NCBI GenBank assembly: GCA_037349315.1
Contig: JBAIAC010000027.1
Coordinates: 18,337,501 to 18,401,500 of the forward strand
Origin: Chelydra serpentina
Taxonomy: Eukaryota > Chordata > Testudines > Chelydridae
Length of the DNA stretch: 64,000 nt
Reading direction: 5' to 3'
The position numbers were made by a program, and so were the translations under genes. How positions within the stretch are numbered: position 1 is the first letter of the stretch; each line of letters starts with the position of its first letter. The notes under the pieces were generated by a model. That model saw only the letters and a program-made list of their open reading frames with translations. It was not told where the DNA came from and did not search any database. Positions 10,095 to 20,239 of the stretch are shown here, one piece after another.

Positions 10095-10160
10095 CTGCTT
10101 TGCAAAGGTGCTGAGCGCCTACAACTCCAGTTAAAGCCAATGGGAGCTCGTATGTCTTTA
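10095..10160. repeat. Short foldback repeat fragment
   Basis: The blocks 'tttgcaaaggtgctgagcgc', 'ctacaactccag' and 'gccaatgggagctcgtatg' match the dispersed 'gtgctgagcac...caatgggag' family also visible at 40525-40600. Confidence 0.5.
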
Positions 10161-11084
10161 CAGTCCTCTCTCCCTGTCCCTCTCAGCCTGGTCCGTCAGG
10201 GAACATCGCTGCATGGCCCGTGCAATGGGAGGAGACAGAGAGAGAGCCCGACTACTGGCCCACATGTTCCCAGTGGAGTGCGGCGATCAGAGCCCTGGTA
10301 GATGCTTCTGCCTGCTTTGGCCGGGGGAGGACACAAAGGACACAAGGGGGTTGTCGCATCGATTGTTTGCCTGGATCAGTTTTCACAAGCTGGTTGAGAT
10401 GAGGGATCTCTCCTGCCAGCCGCGGAGAGAGCTCACGGGCACAGGGGAATGAGCCCTGCACAGCAGGGCCGTAACTTCTCTCTTACAACAGCCTGGGGTC
10501 CATTCACATAGTGCTGAGTCCCGCAGGGGGAGCTAACACAGCGGGAGATGCTGAGGATGCAAATTAAGAGGCAGGCACGGTACCTTTTGCTCCTGGACTG
10601 GACTATCAGGGGTTGATATAGGATGGGAATTGAGGGCCACTCAAGGGGTGGAACAAAATGGGATCAGGAGCGCTGCGCTTAGAACCGGACTAAGAGGGGT
10701 GTAAACGTGGATTCAGGTGCATTGGGTGCTCCCGACTGAGACACCAGCGGGGGCTGCAGGGGGGGAGGGAGCGACACTAGCAGAGCCATGTGATGGAGCC
10801 TGGTTTTATCACCCCGGGAGCTTTCGAACTGTTCGCGTCGGGGACGCTTGGCTGTATCAGACGCGCCTTCCAGAACAAAGCCCCCAGCTGCTTCAGGCAG
10901 CGTGTGGAATTAGCCGAGAGGAGACGTCCATGCTGCTGGCCGGCTCGTTTCCGATGATCATTTTGTTACAGAAAATTCTCTCACTCAATAGCCTCTCGTC
11001 TGTGCTTCCCTTTGTGCCTGCCATGTGCTGCGGCGAGGGGCCATAAAGCACCAGTCAGGGTGCTTGAGAGCCAGGAGACAAGGC
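10161..11084. other. No gene recognised
   Basis: No recognisable repeat or coding signal. 10880-10990 is repeat-free and of more balanced composition. Confidence 0.35.
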
Positions 11085-11395
11085 GGTCTGATTCTGATCT
11101 CTTTAGTTACTCCACTAACTTCAATGGAATCGCTCCAGATTCAAGTATCAGAGGGGTAGCCGTGTTTGCCGCTTTTACAGATCCAGACTAAGAGTCCTCT
11201 GGCACCTTATAGACTAACAGAGGTATTGGAGCATAAGCTTTCGTGGGTGAATCCCCACTTCTTCAGATGCTTCTGAAGAAGTGGGTATTCACCCACGAAA
11301 GCTTATGCTCCAATACGTCTGTTAGTCTATAAGGTGCCACAGAACTCTTTGTCGCTCCAGATTCAGTAAGTGACAAGGAGGATCGGGCCCTTGAT
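11085..11395. repeat. Palindromic dispersed repeat split by a later insertion
   Basis: The left half, 'tctgattctgatctctttag' through 'ttactccactaacttcaatg' to the target site, and the right half, 'attcagtaagtgacaagg' to 'gatcgggccc', together form one 'actccattgacttcaatgg'-type foldback repeat. It is interrupted exactly at the 14-bp duplicated site by the element at 11144-11351, so the foldback repeat is the older of the two. Confidence 0.65.
11144..11351. mobile_element. Palindromic retroposon-like insertion (gtatcagaggggtagccgtgt family)
   Basis: The insertion is flanked by a perfect 14-bp duplication, tcgctccagattca, at 11130-11143 and 11352-11365. Its core is a 77-bp inverted repeat (11191-11267 against 11272-11348; 73 of 77 positions match by eye) around a 4-base centre. 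The unit begins 'gtatcagaggggtagccgtg' and contains 'accttatagactaacag' and 'gcataagctttcgtgggtga', a repeat I recall as very abundant in turtles. The long duplication suggests LINE-type target-primed insertion. No coding frame. Confidence 0.75.
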
Positions 11396-12215
11396 CTATA
11401 TTTTTTAAAAAGCTTTGGCTAATGGATTTAGTTTCGGGTCTGCGGGAGGAGGGGTACAACGGGAATTGTAGCCACTGATTGGCATCTATCCAGGGTTGCT
11501 AAGAGACTCAGCTCCTTTGGCCAGCACTTGCCACTAGGGCTCAGGCACCCGCGGGGCGGGGAGGAAGAACATATACACACGTTTTTAAAATAGATCAGTC
11601 ATCTGGTACAGAAGCTAGAGGGTTGCCAAGCAACAGGGCTCCTTCCTACTTGGTGGATTGCAAGCCGCTGGGGGAGCGACCCAGCTCGGAAGGGAGAAAA
11701 CTTCGGCGCAAGGGTTAATTTGGCTTTTCAAAAACGAATCAATATTTAGCCTCGCTCTGCTCACATGGGGCTCAGATCCAGGTCAGCAGGGAATGCCTCA
11801 CTCCCGCCCATCGCCCCCGCGCTTCTGCCACTGCCAGATGAATCAGATGGGAGGAGAACGAACCCTTCCACGCCTACGGCTGAAGGCAAGAGGAAAGCGG
11901 GCACTACCACCACCCAGGCCAAAAGGAGAGGGGTCTTTTTAAAGGAGAGAGGAGTCCTCGGTTGCCAGGGCTGTGCCCCCCACCCCTCAAAGTTTGCTGT
12001 GGTTGGATCTCAGGTTTTGGATGGACTCTTTCCAAGCTCAGGCAGGAGGAGGCGTCATGTCTGCGGATGGATACGTTAACATGGAAGACAGAGTCCACAC
12101 AGCACATGGATTCAGCTGGTGTGGTCCCCATTGCGAGCCATAAACCTGCACTTCATACTTAGATCTGGAGTATCCTCTATTACAGGAGTCCCTACATTTC
12201 CCCCTCCAAAACCAA
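11396..12215. other. No gene recognised
   Basis: Mixed composition; 11640-11760 is less repeat-like. No splice-bounded frame or motif is recognised. Confidence 0.35.
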
Positions 12216-12330
12216 GGCACCATGGTGCAAGGCGCTGTACATAGACAGACAATCCCTGCCCTAAGGAGCTTCCAGTTTAAATAGACAAGACACACCCACA
12301 GTGAGAGAAAGGAAGAACAGCAAGGTTTCA
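12216..12330 (-). repeat. MIR-like SINE tail, antisense
   Basis: The blocks 'ccatggtgcaaggcgctgta', 'gacaatccctgcc' and 'aggagcttccagtttaaata' are the complement of the tail module also seen at 3545, 31500 and 37030. Confidence 0.55.
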
Positions 12331-12434
12331 TTTACACCGGGTTAATCAATGATTAACAGGTGCCATAAATGTGTGACAGAAGTGAGCAGCATGTCAGGTC
12401 TGCTCTAGAATTATTATGGGGCAGTTTTCTGGCC

Positions 12435-12506
12435 TGCACTATAGAAGATTAGGTTGGAAGAGACGTCAGGAGGTCATCTAGTCCAGCCCCCTGCTCAAAG
12501 CAGGAC
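12435..12506 (-). mobile_element. CR1/SINE 3' tail fragment
   Basis: Carries 'agattaggttggaagagacg', 'gaggtcatctagtccag' and 'ccccctgctcaaagcagga', the complement of the shared CR1/SINE 3' end. Nothing upstream survives to tell LINE from SINE. Confidence 0.7.
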
Positions 12507-12670
12507 CATAGACTTTAAGGTCAGAAGGGACCATTATGATCATTTAGTCTGATCTCCTGCACAACGCAGGCCACAGAATCTCACCCACCCACTCCTGGAA
12601 TAATCCTCTCACCTATACACGAAGTCAGGCTAGATGATCCCAATGGTCCTTTCTGACCTTGGCATCTATG
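12507..12670. mobile_element. Two CR1 3' ends in inverted, head-to-head arrangement
   Basis: 12507-12552 is a minus-strand CR1 3' end, continuing to about 12610. 12625-12670 is a plus-strand CR1 3' end. The two 46-bp segments are inverted copies with about 38 matches. The left copy matches the subfamily at 55404-55760. Confidence 0.65.
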
Positions 12671-12829
12671 AATGTAGTGGATGGTTATAGGCCCATCACT
12701 AGAAAGTCCAGCAATTGTAAGCAGCCCAGGGGGCCTCATAACAATCGCTCTTAACAGATGTTAAAGCACCTGTTAATGATTTGACCTTTGAGAAGGCATT
12801 TATAAATGGAACCTTCGTGATCCAAGGAT

Positions 12830-13504
12830 CCGTATTCTGAATTCACAGAGGGTGAAACTGAGGCACAGCGTGTCAGGGAATGTGGGGAGTTTACGGGAGG
12901 TATCTAACGTTTAGAGAACATTAACTTGTTCTCTAAATCATTTGGGGTATGACAAGATTTGCAGTGTCTACGGGCTGTGGATTTCATGGCGGTGTTTAAT
13001 CAGTGTGTGGGGATCATTAGTAGTTAGCCACATGGATAAATGTATATTTAGGAGCACAGGATTTGACATACCAGTCTGTGGCAGGGTGCGCCCCCTCATG
13101 GCCTAGCACAGCCTAAATCACCAGGCTGCAGGGTCTCGGCTGGGTGGCACCACTTCTCATGGTGTCCGGGGGGTGGTGGAGTCATTGCCCTCTGGCTAAG
13201 ACGCTGTCCTGTTGCAGCCCTTCCAGTGGGTTAAAGCCCCCGGACAGGGAACTCAAGAGGGGGGCGTCCTGCCAGTCTCTGCCTGTCTTCAAATGACCAG
13301 ACAGTCTCCCTGTCCCCGGGGAATCCGCCCTAGCGGGCTGACTCTGAGCACCCAGCTAGAGCTAGGCTGCCCTTGCCCTCTCCTTCCTGAGCAGGCCCCA
13401 ACTGGCCTGAGCCCCTGCCAAACCTCCTTTAGGTGTAGAGGGGTGGGGTTGATGGGCCCACAGGCCCTCAATTTAACCCCCTCCTGGGGGTTGGCACACC
13501 TCAT
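12830..13504. other. No gene recognised; small perfect hairpin at 12910-12937
   Basis: 12910-12920 and 12927-12937 are perfect 11-bp inverted copies (tttagagaaca) around a 6-base loop. The remainder is unassigned. 13080-13180 has a 'gcagggtgcgccccctcatg' start that may belong to an unrecognised repeat. Confidence 0.4.
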
Positions 13505-13625
13505 TGTACAGTGAAATCCTGAGCCCATGGCAAATCTCAACAGGGCCAGGATTTCAGCCCTAGATTTTAAGGCCATTCTGATCATCTGGCCTGACCTCCT
13601 GAATAACACATTATTGGCCCGCCCT
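13505..13625 (-). repeat. Foldback repeat followed by CR1 3' end fragment
   Basis: 13510-13560 holds 'gtgaaatcctgagccc' and 'gggccaggatttcagccc' as inverted arms. 13562-13625 reads 'agattttaaggccattctga', 'tcatctggcctgacctcctg', a minus-strand CR1 3' end. Confidence 0.55.
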
Positions 13626-14805
13626 ATGCCCCAGGCTTGAGAAGAAGGCAAAAGGAAACAGAACGCAAGTGGCAAATTGCACAGTGGGAATAAAGCCCCC
13701 GCTGGCCCCCACAGGTGAGAAAGGTATGCCCTGGAGCTCAGCTATGCTTTTCAGATCCAGAACGGGCAGCAAAACCCTGACCATACACAGCCCCTTGGAG
13801 ACAATTCTCCTGGCTAACCTAACAGCTGATCCATCTGGCTAGCCCCACAGCTAATGCCTCTGCTCCCAGAGATAACAGGCCCATCCCAGGCAGGGCAGAC
13901 TAAAGACACACGCACATTCAAACTGGCAACCCCCTTCTGCGCATCCAGGCGAGGTGCGTCAGGGTAACGCGATTGCATATCGTGCCCTTTAAACCCTGCT
14001 CTGCTGCCGCAGACCCCATAAGAGAGAAAGAGGCACTAATACACCTGCCACTTTCTATGGTGAGATCACAATTACCAGGCTTTGGGCTTCAATGTGACAC
14101 CACTCCCAAGGGGGCTGAGAACCCAGCCCCTCTCCTACCTCCCTCGGGGCCATGACGCACAGAGCGTATAGGCCAGTCCCCTGACAGAGCTCAGGGAGCA
14201 GATCTCCTTAAAACACAGGCAGGGCAAGAAGCTATTCCAAAGCCACCCCTAAAACCCGCTAGTCTCTCGTGCATGGACGGCGCTCGCACAAATCAGTGTG
14301 AAAGAGACGTCATGGCTGGGTGGAGGGTCATTTGAACTGGAGCCTAAGGGGGTTAGAGTCCTTTGGAAATTCCAGTTGCAATGAATGAGCGAGGCCGCTA
14401 TGCGGGACCCATGAGATTCGGGGGTGAGTGGGGCTGTAACGTGCGGGGGAAGTCCTGTGCGAATGGACACACCTCCAGCTCTGAGCTCACCCCAGAGGTC
14501 AGCCGGCCTGCAGGGAGAGTCTGGAACCTCCTGTACCTTTCAAGCCCGGCGGCCGGATTCCTTATGCAACAGTCACGTTTCTAAGCTGAGCGGAAAACCG
14601 TTCCGAGCTGAACAGGAGGCAGCTCTCCGAGTTGATGTGGGGACCCCAGGGAACGGCCAGCTACTTTCAGCTTCCCCTCGGGGAACGGGCTCAGCTGACA
14701 GGCTATTGCCGAGGGCCGCCTGCGGGGCTGTTTGCTCCAATGTGTTCCTGCCTGGAAGCTGGAGCCAATCACTCCCCCACCCACCCTGCAGACCCGGGGC
14801 TAAAG
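13626..14805. other. No gene recognised
   Basis: Unassigned. The frames at 14424-14876 (plus) and 14573-14947 (minus) overlap on opposite strands and show no family motif. Confidence 0.35.
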
Positions 14806-14935
14806 AGCCGAATCCTGTGCATCGCACTGGGCCTACACAGGCAGCCCCAGGAGGGCCAAATTCCCTGCTGGTGTAGCTCCATTGGAGGCGGTGAAGCATC
14901 CACACCAGCAGATGATTTGGCCCGGAAGTAAAGCA
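14806..14935. repeat. Short palindromic dispersed repeat
   Basis: The left arm 'gccaaattccctgctggtgt' and the right arm 'cacaccagcagatgatttgg' are near-complementary around 'ctccattggaggcggtgaag'. It belongs to the 'tggtgtaaat' foldback family. Confidence 0.6.
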
Positions 14936-15144
14936 ATGAGAAGCCACTCTCCATAGCTATCACTCTCCCAGGCATGTATACAAACAAACACAGCATGGCC
15001 TAGTGCATGGGTTTTCCCCAATGGGGGGTCAGACATGGGTCCAGAGGAGGCAAACCCACCCTCCCTTTCTTTAGGGCTAGATGGGAGCAGAGGGGTCCTG
15101 AAACTTTTTTCCATCATAGCATGGAGTCACAGTGTGGGAAAGGT

Positions 15145-15335
15145 TGAGAACCAGGGTCTAGTGGTTAGACCTTTAGAGAGGGATTGGGTTCTATTCCTGA
15201 CCCTCTGTGGGACCTGGGCAAGCGACATCTTTCTGTGCCTCACTTTCCCCATCTGCAAAATGGGGATGGTTCTTAGGGAACCTTTCTCAAGAGCTTGGAG
15301 AGCCTGAGATAAAAGGTAACATGGAAGTGCTGAGA
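15145..15335 (+). repeat. MIR-like SINE, sense
   Basis: The tRNA-like head 'tctagtggttagaccttt' and the B-box-like 'gggttctattcctg' are followed by 'gacctgggcaagcgacat', 'tgcctcactttccccatctg' and 'aaaatggggatggt'. This is one of the better-preserved copies. Confidence 0.65.
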
Positions 15336-15434
15336 GTTAGACAAGTGATATTTTATGACATTATTATTATTAAATAGAGAAATAAACATGTGTGAGAGCA
15401 AGATCAACCCTGTTATCTCAGTATTGTTCCCATT

Positions 15435-15560
15435 TCTGAGACAGAGAAACTGAGGCACAGAATTATTAAAGTGAATTGTCCACGGTCACACTGTAAAATC
15501 ACTGGAAGAGCCAGAAATAAAACCCAGGAGTCCTGGCTCCACACCTCCATGTTCTAACCC
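15435..15560 (-). repeat. MIR-like SINE fragment, antisense
   Basis: The blocks 'gagaaactgaggcacag', 'gtccacggtcacactg' and 'ataaaacccaggagtcctgg' are the complement of the MIR CORE and head. Confidence 0.55.
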
Positions 15561-15598
15561 ATACACAAAACAAAAGGACTGGATAGCTTTATGTAATA

Positions 15599-15722
15599 TA
15601 GGGTGACCAGATGTCCCGATTTTATAGGGATAGTCCCGATTTTGGGGTCTTTTTCTTGTATAGGTTCCTATTACCCCCCTACCCCCGTCCCGATTTATAA
15701 CATTTGCTGTATGATCACCCTA
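15599..15722. mobile_element. hAT-like MITE (tagggtgacca family), copy 1
   Basis: 124-bp element with terminal inverted repeats (tagggtgaccag and the complement of tgatcacccta). It is flanked by 8-bp repeats atgtaata (15591-15598) and atgcaata (15723-15730), 7 of 8 matching. The interior has two 'cccgattttatagggatag'-like units. The second copy is at 30154-30277. Confidence 0.85.
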
Positions 15723-15829
15723 ATGCAATACCAGACCATCCATTGCCCATGGACCAGGCAGTGAAACAGCAGCAGAGAGAGAGACTCGCTAGAACTCTGG
15801 TTTGAGGATGCCCTACCACCATAGAAATT

Positions 15830-16135
15830 GCCAGTCATTGATCAGATCCCGGGTCCACCTAGTCCAGTATCCTGTCTCCAACAGTGGCCAGCAGCAGAGA
15901 GGAAGGGACAAGCAAGCCAACAGCTACAGAATAAGCTGCCAACTGGAAGCATTTCTTCCTGACCACTGTAGTTAGTGGCTGGTTATGCCCTGAAGCATGA
16001 AGGTTTATCTTTATCTTTGGGATTAATACTGTCACCCATCACCATAGTATCTGAGCGCCTTTCACGTGTCGCCCAAGTAAAAAAAAAATATCCCTTCTAA
16101 ACCTCGTTTCCTCTTTGTCTAATGTAATGGTGGAT
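15830..16135 (-). mobile_element. CR1-clade LINE, old 3' fragment
   Basis: Contains 'ccacctagtccagtatcctg', 'tctccaacagtggccagcag', a diverged 3' UTR, then 'cttctaaacctcgtttcctc'. It has the same general plan as 1587-1990 but is more diverged. A foreign block, 'ccatagtatctgagcgcc', lies at 16042-16059. Confidence 0.6.
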
Positions 16136-16159
16136 GCGCTCATTTTCCATACAAATGCG

Positions 16160-18384
16160 TGGTCCTTTTACAAATCATTCCAGACACTGGAAACTTTCAT
16201 AAAATCAAGGGGATGGACAAAATCCCGCTCTGGGGATTACGGGCACTGCAGTTTAAAAGGAGCGTGGTAAATTCCGGGTTCCTCAAATCAGGGATGTTGT
16301 GTTGCCTAATCACACAACTGGCTGGTGGAATCAGCTACCGGAATATCCTTAGCCTTCCTCCACATGCAGCACACAGGCTCAGAAACGGACAGAGCAGCCT
16401 GCCACTTCCCAGGGATCATGCTGCTTTCAAACATCTGCCATCGACGCATCCAGCCCGTGGCAGCAAACACACAGGCCCCCGGTGAGGCTCCGGCATAGCC
16501 ATATAGGCATAATCCCAATTAGCAGCCCCACACTGTCTGCCATGACAGCCCCGCTTCCCAACCCTTCCGCTGAGCCGACTTCCGCTGCCATGTGGGATGG
16601 CCGGGGCTGAGTCACGCAGCGCTACATTCATTTGCAGCACAAGATCATTATTATTAATAATAAATAGCAACCGCGGTGAGAGCAGAGGCATTGGAGTCGT
16701 CGCGGGATTCTTTTCCCGGCTCTGCTCCTGACAGCACAACCTCAGCCATGTCACAGCAACTCCGGGCCACGGTTTCCCCATCTGTAAATGTCGTGCTTTG
16801 AGATCCGCGGATGATAAGGGCGATCGAGGGCGTCGTCTTCAGGGAAGGCGACTGCAGGCACACAGTGCTTGCTGCTGGCCATTTGAGCAAAGCAAAACCC
16901 CTATTCTGAGAGGTTTAAGCCGGGGCACAGAAAGCCCACTGGGGCAACGGGAGAGGGGTCAGCGCACTGCAGGCCCGACGTTAGGGAGGGGTTTTATAAC
17001 TGAGCCAGGATAACAGGGGGGCTTATGTCAGCAGCAGAGATGCTAAGCAGGGATGTATTACAGGGCTGGAAATAGCAGAGGGGGGATTTATGCCAGAAAT
17101 ATAAGACGTTCTAGGGGGATTACGTAAGAGGGGTAAAATGTGGGGCACGCGGGCTGCAAACTCAGCTTCGCACCGGGCCCGATTCTGAACGGAGGGGCTG
17201 AGCAGCGGCCACACCCATGGGCTCCCCTGGGACCAGGCTCTCCGAGTCCCAGGACTGAGGGGGATGCCACAAAGGGAGCTGGGATATGGCTGTTTGGACA
17301 CACGGGGCTGGGGTTCCCCTGGACTCTGCACACCTGGCGCGGGCTGGGCAGCTGTGGGCCTGCCCCCTGCAGAGCGGCGCAGGAGCAGAGCAAGGTCTCT
17401 TGCGCCCCCGCCCCGCCCGTCCCATTACACAGCCCTAGGCACCGTCTGGCCTGCCGTATCCTGACGCCCCCAGTGTCCTCCCTCGAGCACGGGATTATGG
17501 AGCTCTGGTAGGGACCCTATTGTCTTTCCATCACTCACTGCTTAGCGGGTCCATCTTGTTGAGCTACAGAACATGCTGCATGGTTAGCGTGGGGTTAACA
17601 GGGTCGGTAGCATTGGGGGGGGGGGGGCTGACTTTCCTGTCTCACCCAGCTAGCCTGGTGGTAACACGCTGCTCTGACCAGCCCCAGCTCTGGCTAAGAC
17701 AGGTGGGACACTGCCCCAGTCCTGCAAGCCTTTTAGCTCCCACACCGGCCATGCAGTTTGCTGTTCAGTGGCCCCTGGCCCGTGCTCTGGGCTAGCCACT
17801 AATTTAGCCCACGTGCTCCTGCAACTGGACGGAGAAGGGGGGTGGGGAGACAGGTCCCCCCCCTCCCCACCAGCGGAGGAAGCAATGAAATATCCATGCG
17901 ACAGGCCAGCCTACAACAGGAATCGCTAGGGCACAGCCCCCGCTTTGGGCAGGAAGCTCCCCTTTCCCCACTAAATTCCCCAACAGCGCAGAGCCCCTTC
18001 CTCCACGCCCCAATTAGCACCCCGAGCCTCCCTCCCTGCCGGGAAATTGTAAACGAGGCTCCAAACGACAGCGAGGCTTGCCTGACCCTGGTTACGGCGC
18101 ACATGGGCAAGCCGTGTCCACCTGGCCTTCCTCCCCCCAAAACACAACCACACGACAACCGTGCTTCTGTCTCCCCAGGGTACGCTGGGAAAATCCGGGC
18201 AGCTCCACCCGGTGCCTCAGCCGGGGCTAGAGTGCTGGACAGACACGCCCGCAGAGCAGCACCCGCCATGCAGCAGGGAAGAGCTGGGAAGGATAACTGG
18301 GCAGCCCAGTTCTCCAGGCAGGGCTAGGGAGCCCCGGAGCCACTGTTAAACACAGTGAGATGCCCTGGCGGGAGACCTGGCGAG
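16160..18384. other. Unassigned, GC-rich; MIR-like piece and G13 run
   Basis: A sense MIR-like block ('cacggtttccccatctgtaa') is visible near 16768. Purine-rich text with loosely repeated 'gatgctaagcagggatg' motifs lies at 17015-17140. A G13 homopolymer lies at 17615-17627. Long open frames on both strands around 17140-18330 appear to be composition effects. Confidence 0.35.
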
Positions 18385-18520
18385 GGAGTGTGGCCTAGTG
18401 GTTACAGGTGCAGCACTGGGGAGCTAGGCGTCTACACCCAGCTCTGTCGCTGACCCCGTGTAACCGGGAGCAAGTCACTGCATTTTGCTGCGCCTCTGTT
18501 TTGCCCAGCTGTAGGGAAAC
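18385..18520 (+). repeat. MIR-like SINE, sense
   Basis: A-box-like 'gtggcctagtggttacaggt', then 'cccagctctgtcgctgaccc', 'gagcaagtcactgcat' and 'gcctctgttttgcccagctg'. The tRNA-related head is well preserved. Confidence 0.65.
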
Positions 18521-18589
18521 GGATCTGCTTTGTTGGCCTTGTTTGTGAAGCCTCTTCCCAGCCCAGCAGGTGCACTGAGGTATTGTAAT

Positions 18590-18890
18590 TAATGAGCTCT
18601 TGTATTTCCTTCTACACGGCAGGTGGCGTGCCGGTCCCGCCCCCTCCCCGGGAGTCTCCACCCCCTCAGCTGACAGCCCCTAGCAGCCCCGGCTCTCCAG
18701 GCTGATGGATGGACGACATGCCCCAGAACGCCAGCGCCGCACCTAAGAACTTCAGCTCCCATAGGGGGCAGCAGAGAGAAGCGTGGGGGGGGGGGCAACG
18801 CGCCAGCCCCCCGGGCGCCGTCTGCGGCCCCAAATGCCAACTCCCGGCTCCATCGTCAGCAGGAACCGCGGGACCGGCTCCAACGCAGGC
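18590..18890. other. CpG-rich block, no gene recognised
   Basis: Many CpG sites, a G11 run at 18785-18795, and overlapping frames on both strands. An ATG at 18709 opens a 141-codon frame, but from 18888 it reads through a CR1 fragment, so it is not a credible gene. Confidence 0.35.
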
Positions 18891-19015
18891 CACAGAACCT
18901 CACCCACCCACTCCTGTGATAAACCCCCAACCTATGTCTGAGCGATTGAAGTCCTCAAATCATGGTTTAAAGACTTCAAGGTGCAGAGACTCCTCCAGCA
19001 AGTGGGGTGCCGTGA
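18888..19015 (-). mobile_element. CR1 LINE 3' fragment
   Basis: Closely matches part of 55404-55760 ('caggccacagaacctcaccc', 'gaagtcctcaaatcatgg', 'tttaaagacttcaaggtgca'), so it is the same CR1 subfamily on the minus strand. It lacks the terminal hairpin. Confidence 0.75.
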
Positions 19016-19204
19016 GCACAGGCCTCCGCAGCGTGACGGGCAGCGCGCACTCCCGGGGGGAGCCTCCCTGTGCAGACACGTGTTTGCTCAGCAAATATTG
19101 GAGACCTGGTTTAACAATTCGCAAACAGCACTGAAACACAACACACAAACCAACAGCCTCCGGGGAGGTTCTGGAACTGCTAGGGCACCGGGCCAGGGGC
19201 AGGA

Positions 19205-19440
19205 CGGAGGGCCCAGCCTTGGCATGAGGAAGAGCTGGGGTCAATGCCCCAGATTCTCTGTGTAACCCTGGGCATGTCACTCGCTCTGGACTCAGCTCCC
19301 CACCGCATCTGTGAAGTAGGGATGATGCACCGGCCTTTGTCTGTGTAGATTGTGAGCTCTGTGGGGCAGGGGCTCTCGCTCGGTGTATGTGCAGTGCCTA
19401 GCACCATGGGGCCTGGTAGGGGCAACTGCAATAATACCAA
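19205..19440 (+). repeat. MIR-like SINE with extended tail, sense
   Basis: The CORE block 'tgtaaccctgggcatgtcac', 'ctcagctccccaccgcatct' is followed by the tail 'gattgtgagctctgtggggc', 'gtgcagtgcctagcaccatg' and 'aataatacc'. It shows that the tail module belongs to the same element as the MIR-like head. Confidence 0.6.
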
Positions 19441-19800
19441 AAGGCCCCCCCGCCCACGCTAAGCCATTGTTTGGCTGCCAGTCAGGGATGCCTCCGTACG
19501 TCTGAGTACCTGGGATGCGAGCCTTTCGCACCTGGGGCACCAGACTCCCCACTGCCCATTTACAACAGGGCCCCAGTCTCGGCCGGGCCCGCTAGGTGGG
19601 ACCGGAAGAGGAAGGGGAACGCTCGATAAGGGAGGCATGGGTGAAGGGGGCCAGAGGGCTCCGTAGAGCATCCTCTGGGGCAGAGGGGAGCTCTGGCCTA
19701 ACAGGGAACCCTCTGACCCATGGTTTCACAGAAGGGCGTCTCGGGGCTGGCTCAGAGGACAGAGACCGACGGCCCAAGTGTTCACTTGTGAAGCCTAAAC

Positions 19801-20200
19801 TAGGGCAGAGGGGGAGAGGTTCCCTCCAGACAGGGCTAACGTGACCCCTCAGGATATGGATAATGGGGGGGTCCCCTCAGGACAGAACTATATGGGGTAA
19901 TGGCGGGGCTCTCCTGGGACAGGGTTAATGGGGTCATGTGTGGGACTCCCCCAGGATATGGGTAACGGGGGATCCCTCAGAACAGGGTCAGGTGGGGGCT
20001 CCCCCAGGATATGGGTAATGGGGGGATCCCTCAAAACAGGGTCATGTAGGGGGCTCCCCCAGGATATGGGTAATGGGGCACTCCCTCAGAACAGGGCTAA
20101 CAGGGTCAGGTAGAGGCCCCCCCAGGATATGGGTAGTGGGGGCCTCCCATGGGACAGGGCTAACGGGTTGGGTGGGGAGGAGGCCCCCTCAGGACGGGGG
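19801..20200. repeat. Minisatellite, unit about 51-62 bp
   Basis: 'aggatatg' recurs at 19851, 19953, 20006, 20061 and 20123, with a degenerate unit between the first two. Each unit combines 'ctcccccaggatatgggtaa', a G-run, 'atccctcagaacaggg' and a 'tcaggtgggg' spacer. About six to seven diverged copies are present, all on a G-rich strand. Confidence 0.8.
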
Positions 20201-20239
20201 ACCAGGTCTGCAGCCAGGTGAGCTGGGGAGAGCTCCCCT

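Noticed and set aside
12910..12937. Perfect hairpin containing AGAACA and TGTTCT, resembling a steroid-receptor element
   Set aside because: The spacer is six bases; canonical elements have three. A short hairpin of this size can be chance or part of a decayed repeat.
18709..19134. 141-codon frame starting MDDMPQN in a CpG-rich block
   Set aside because: Its second half translates a CR1 LINE fragment in a non-coding frame.
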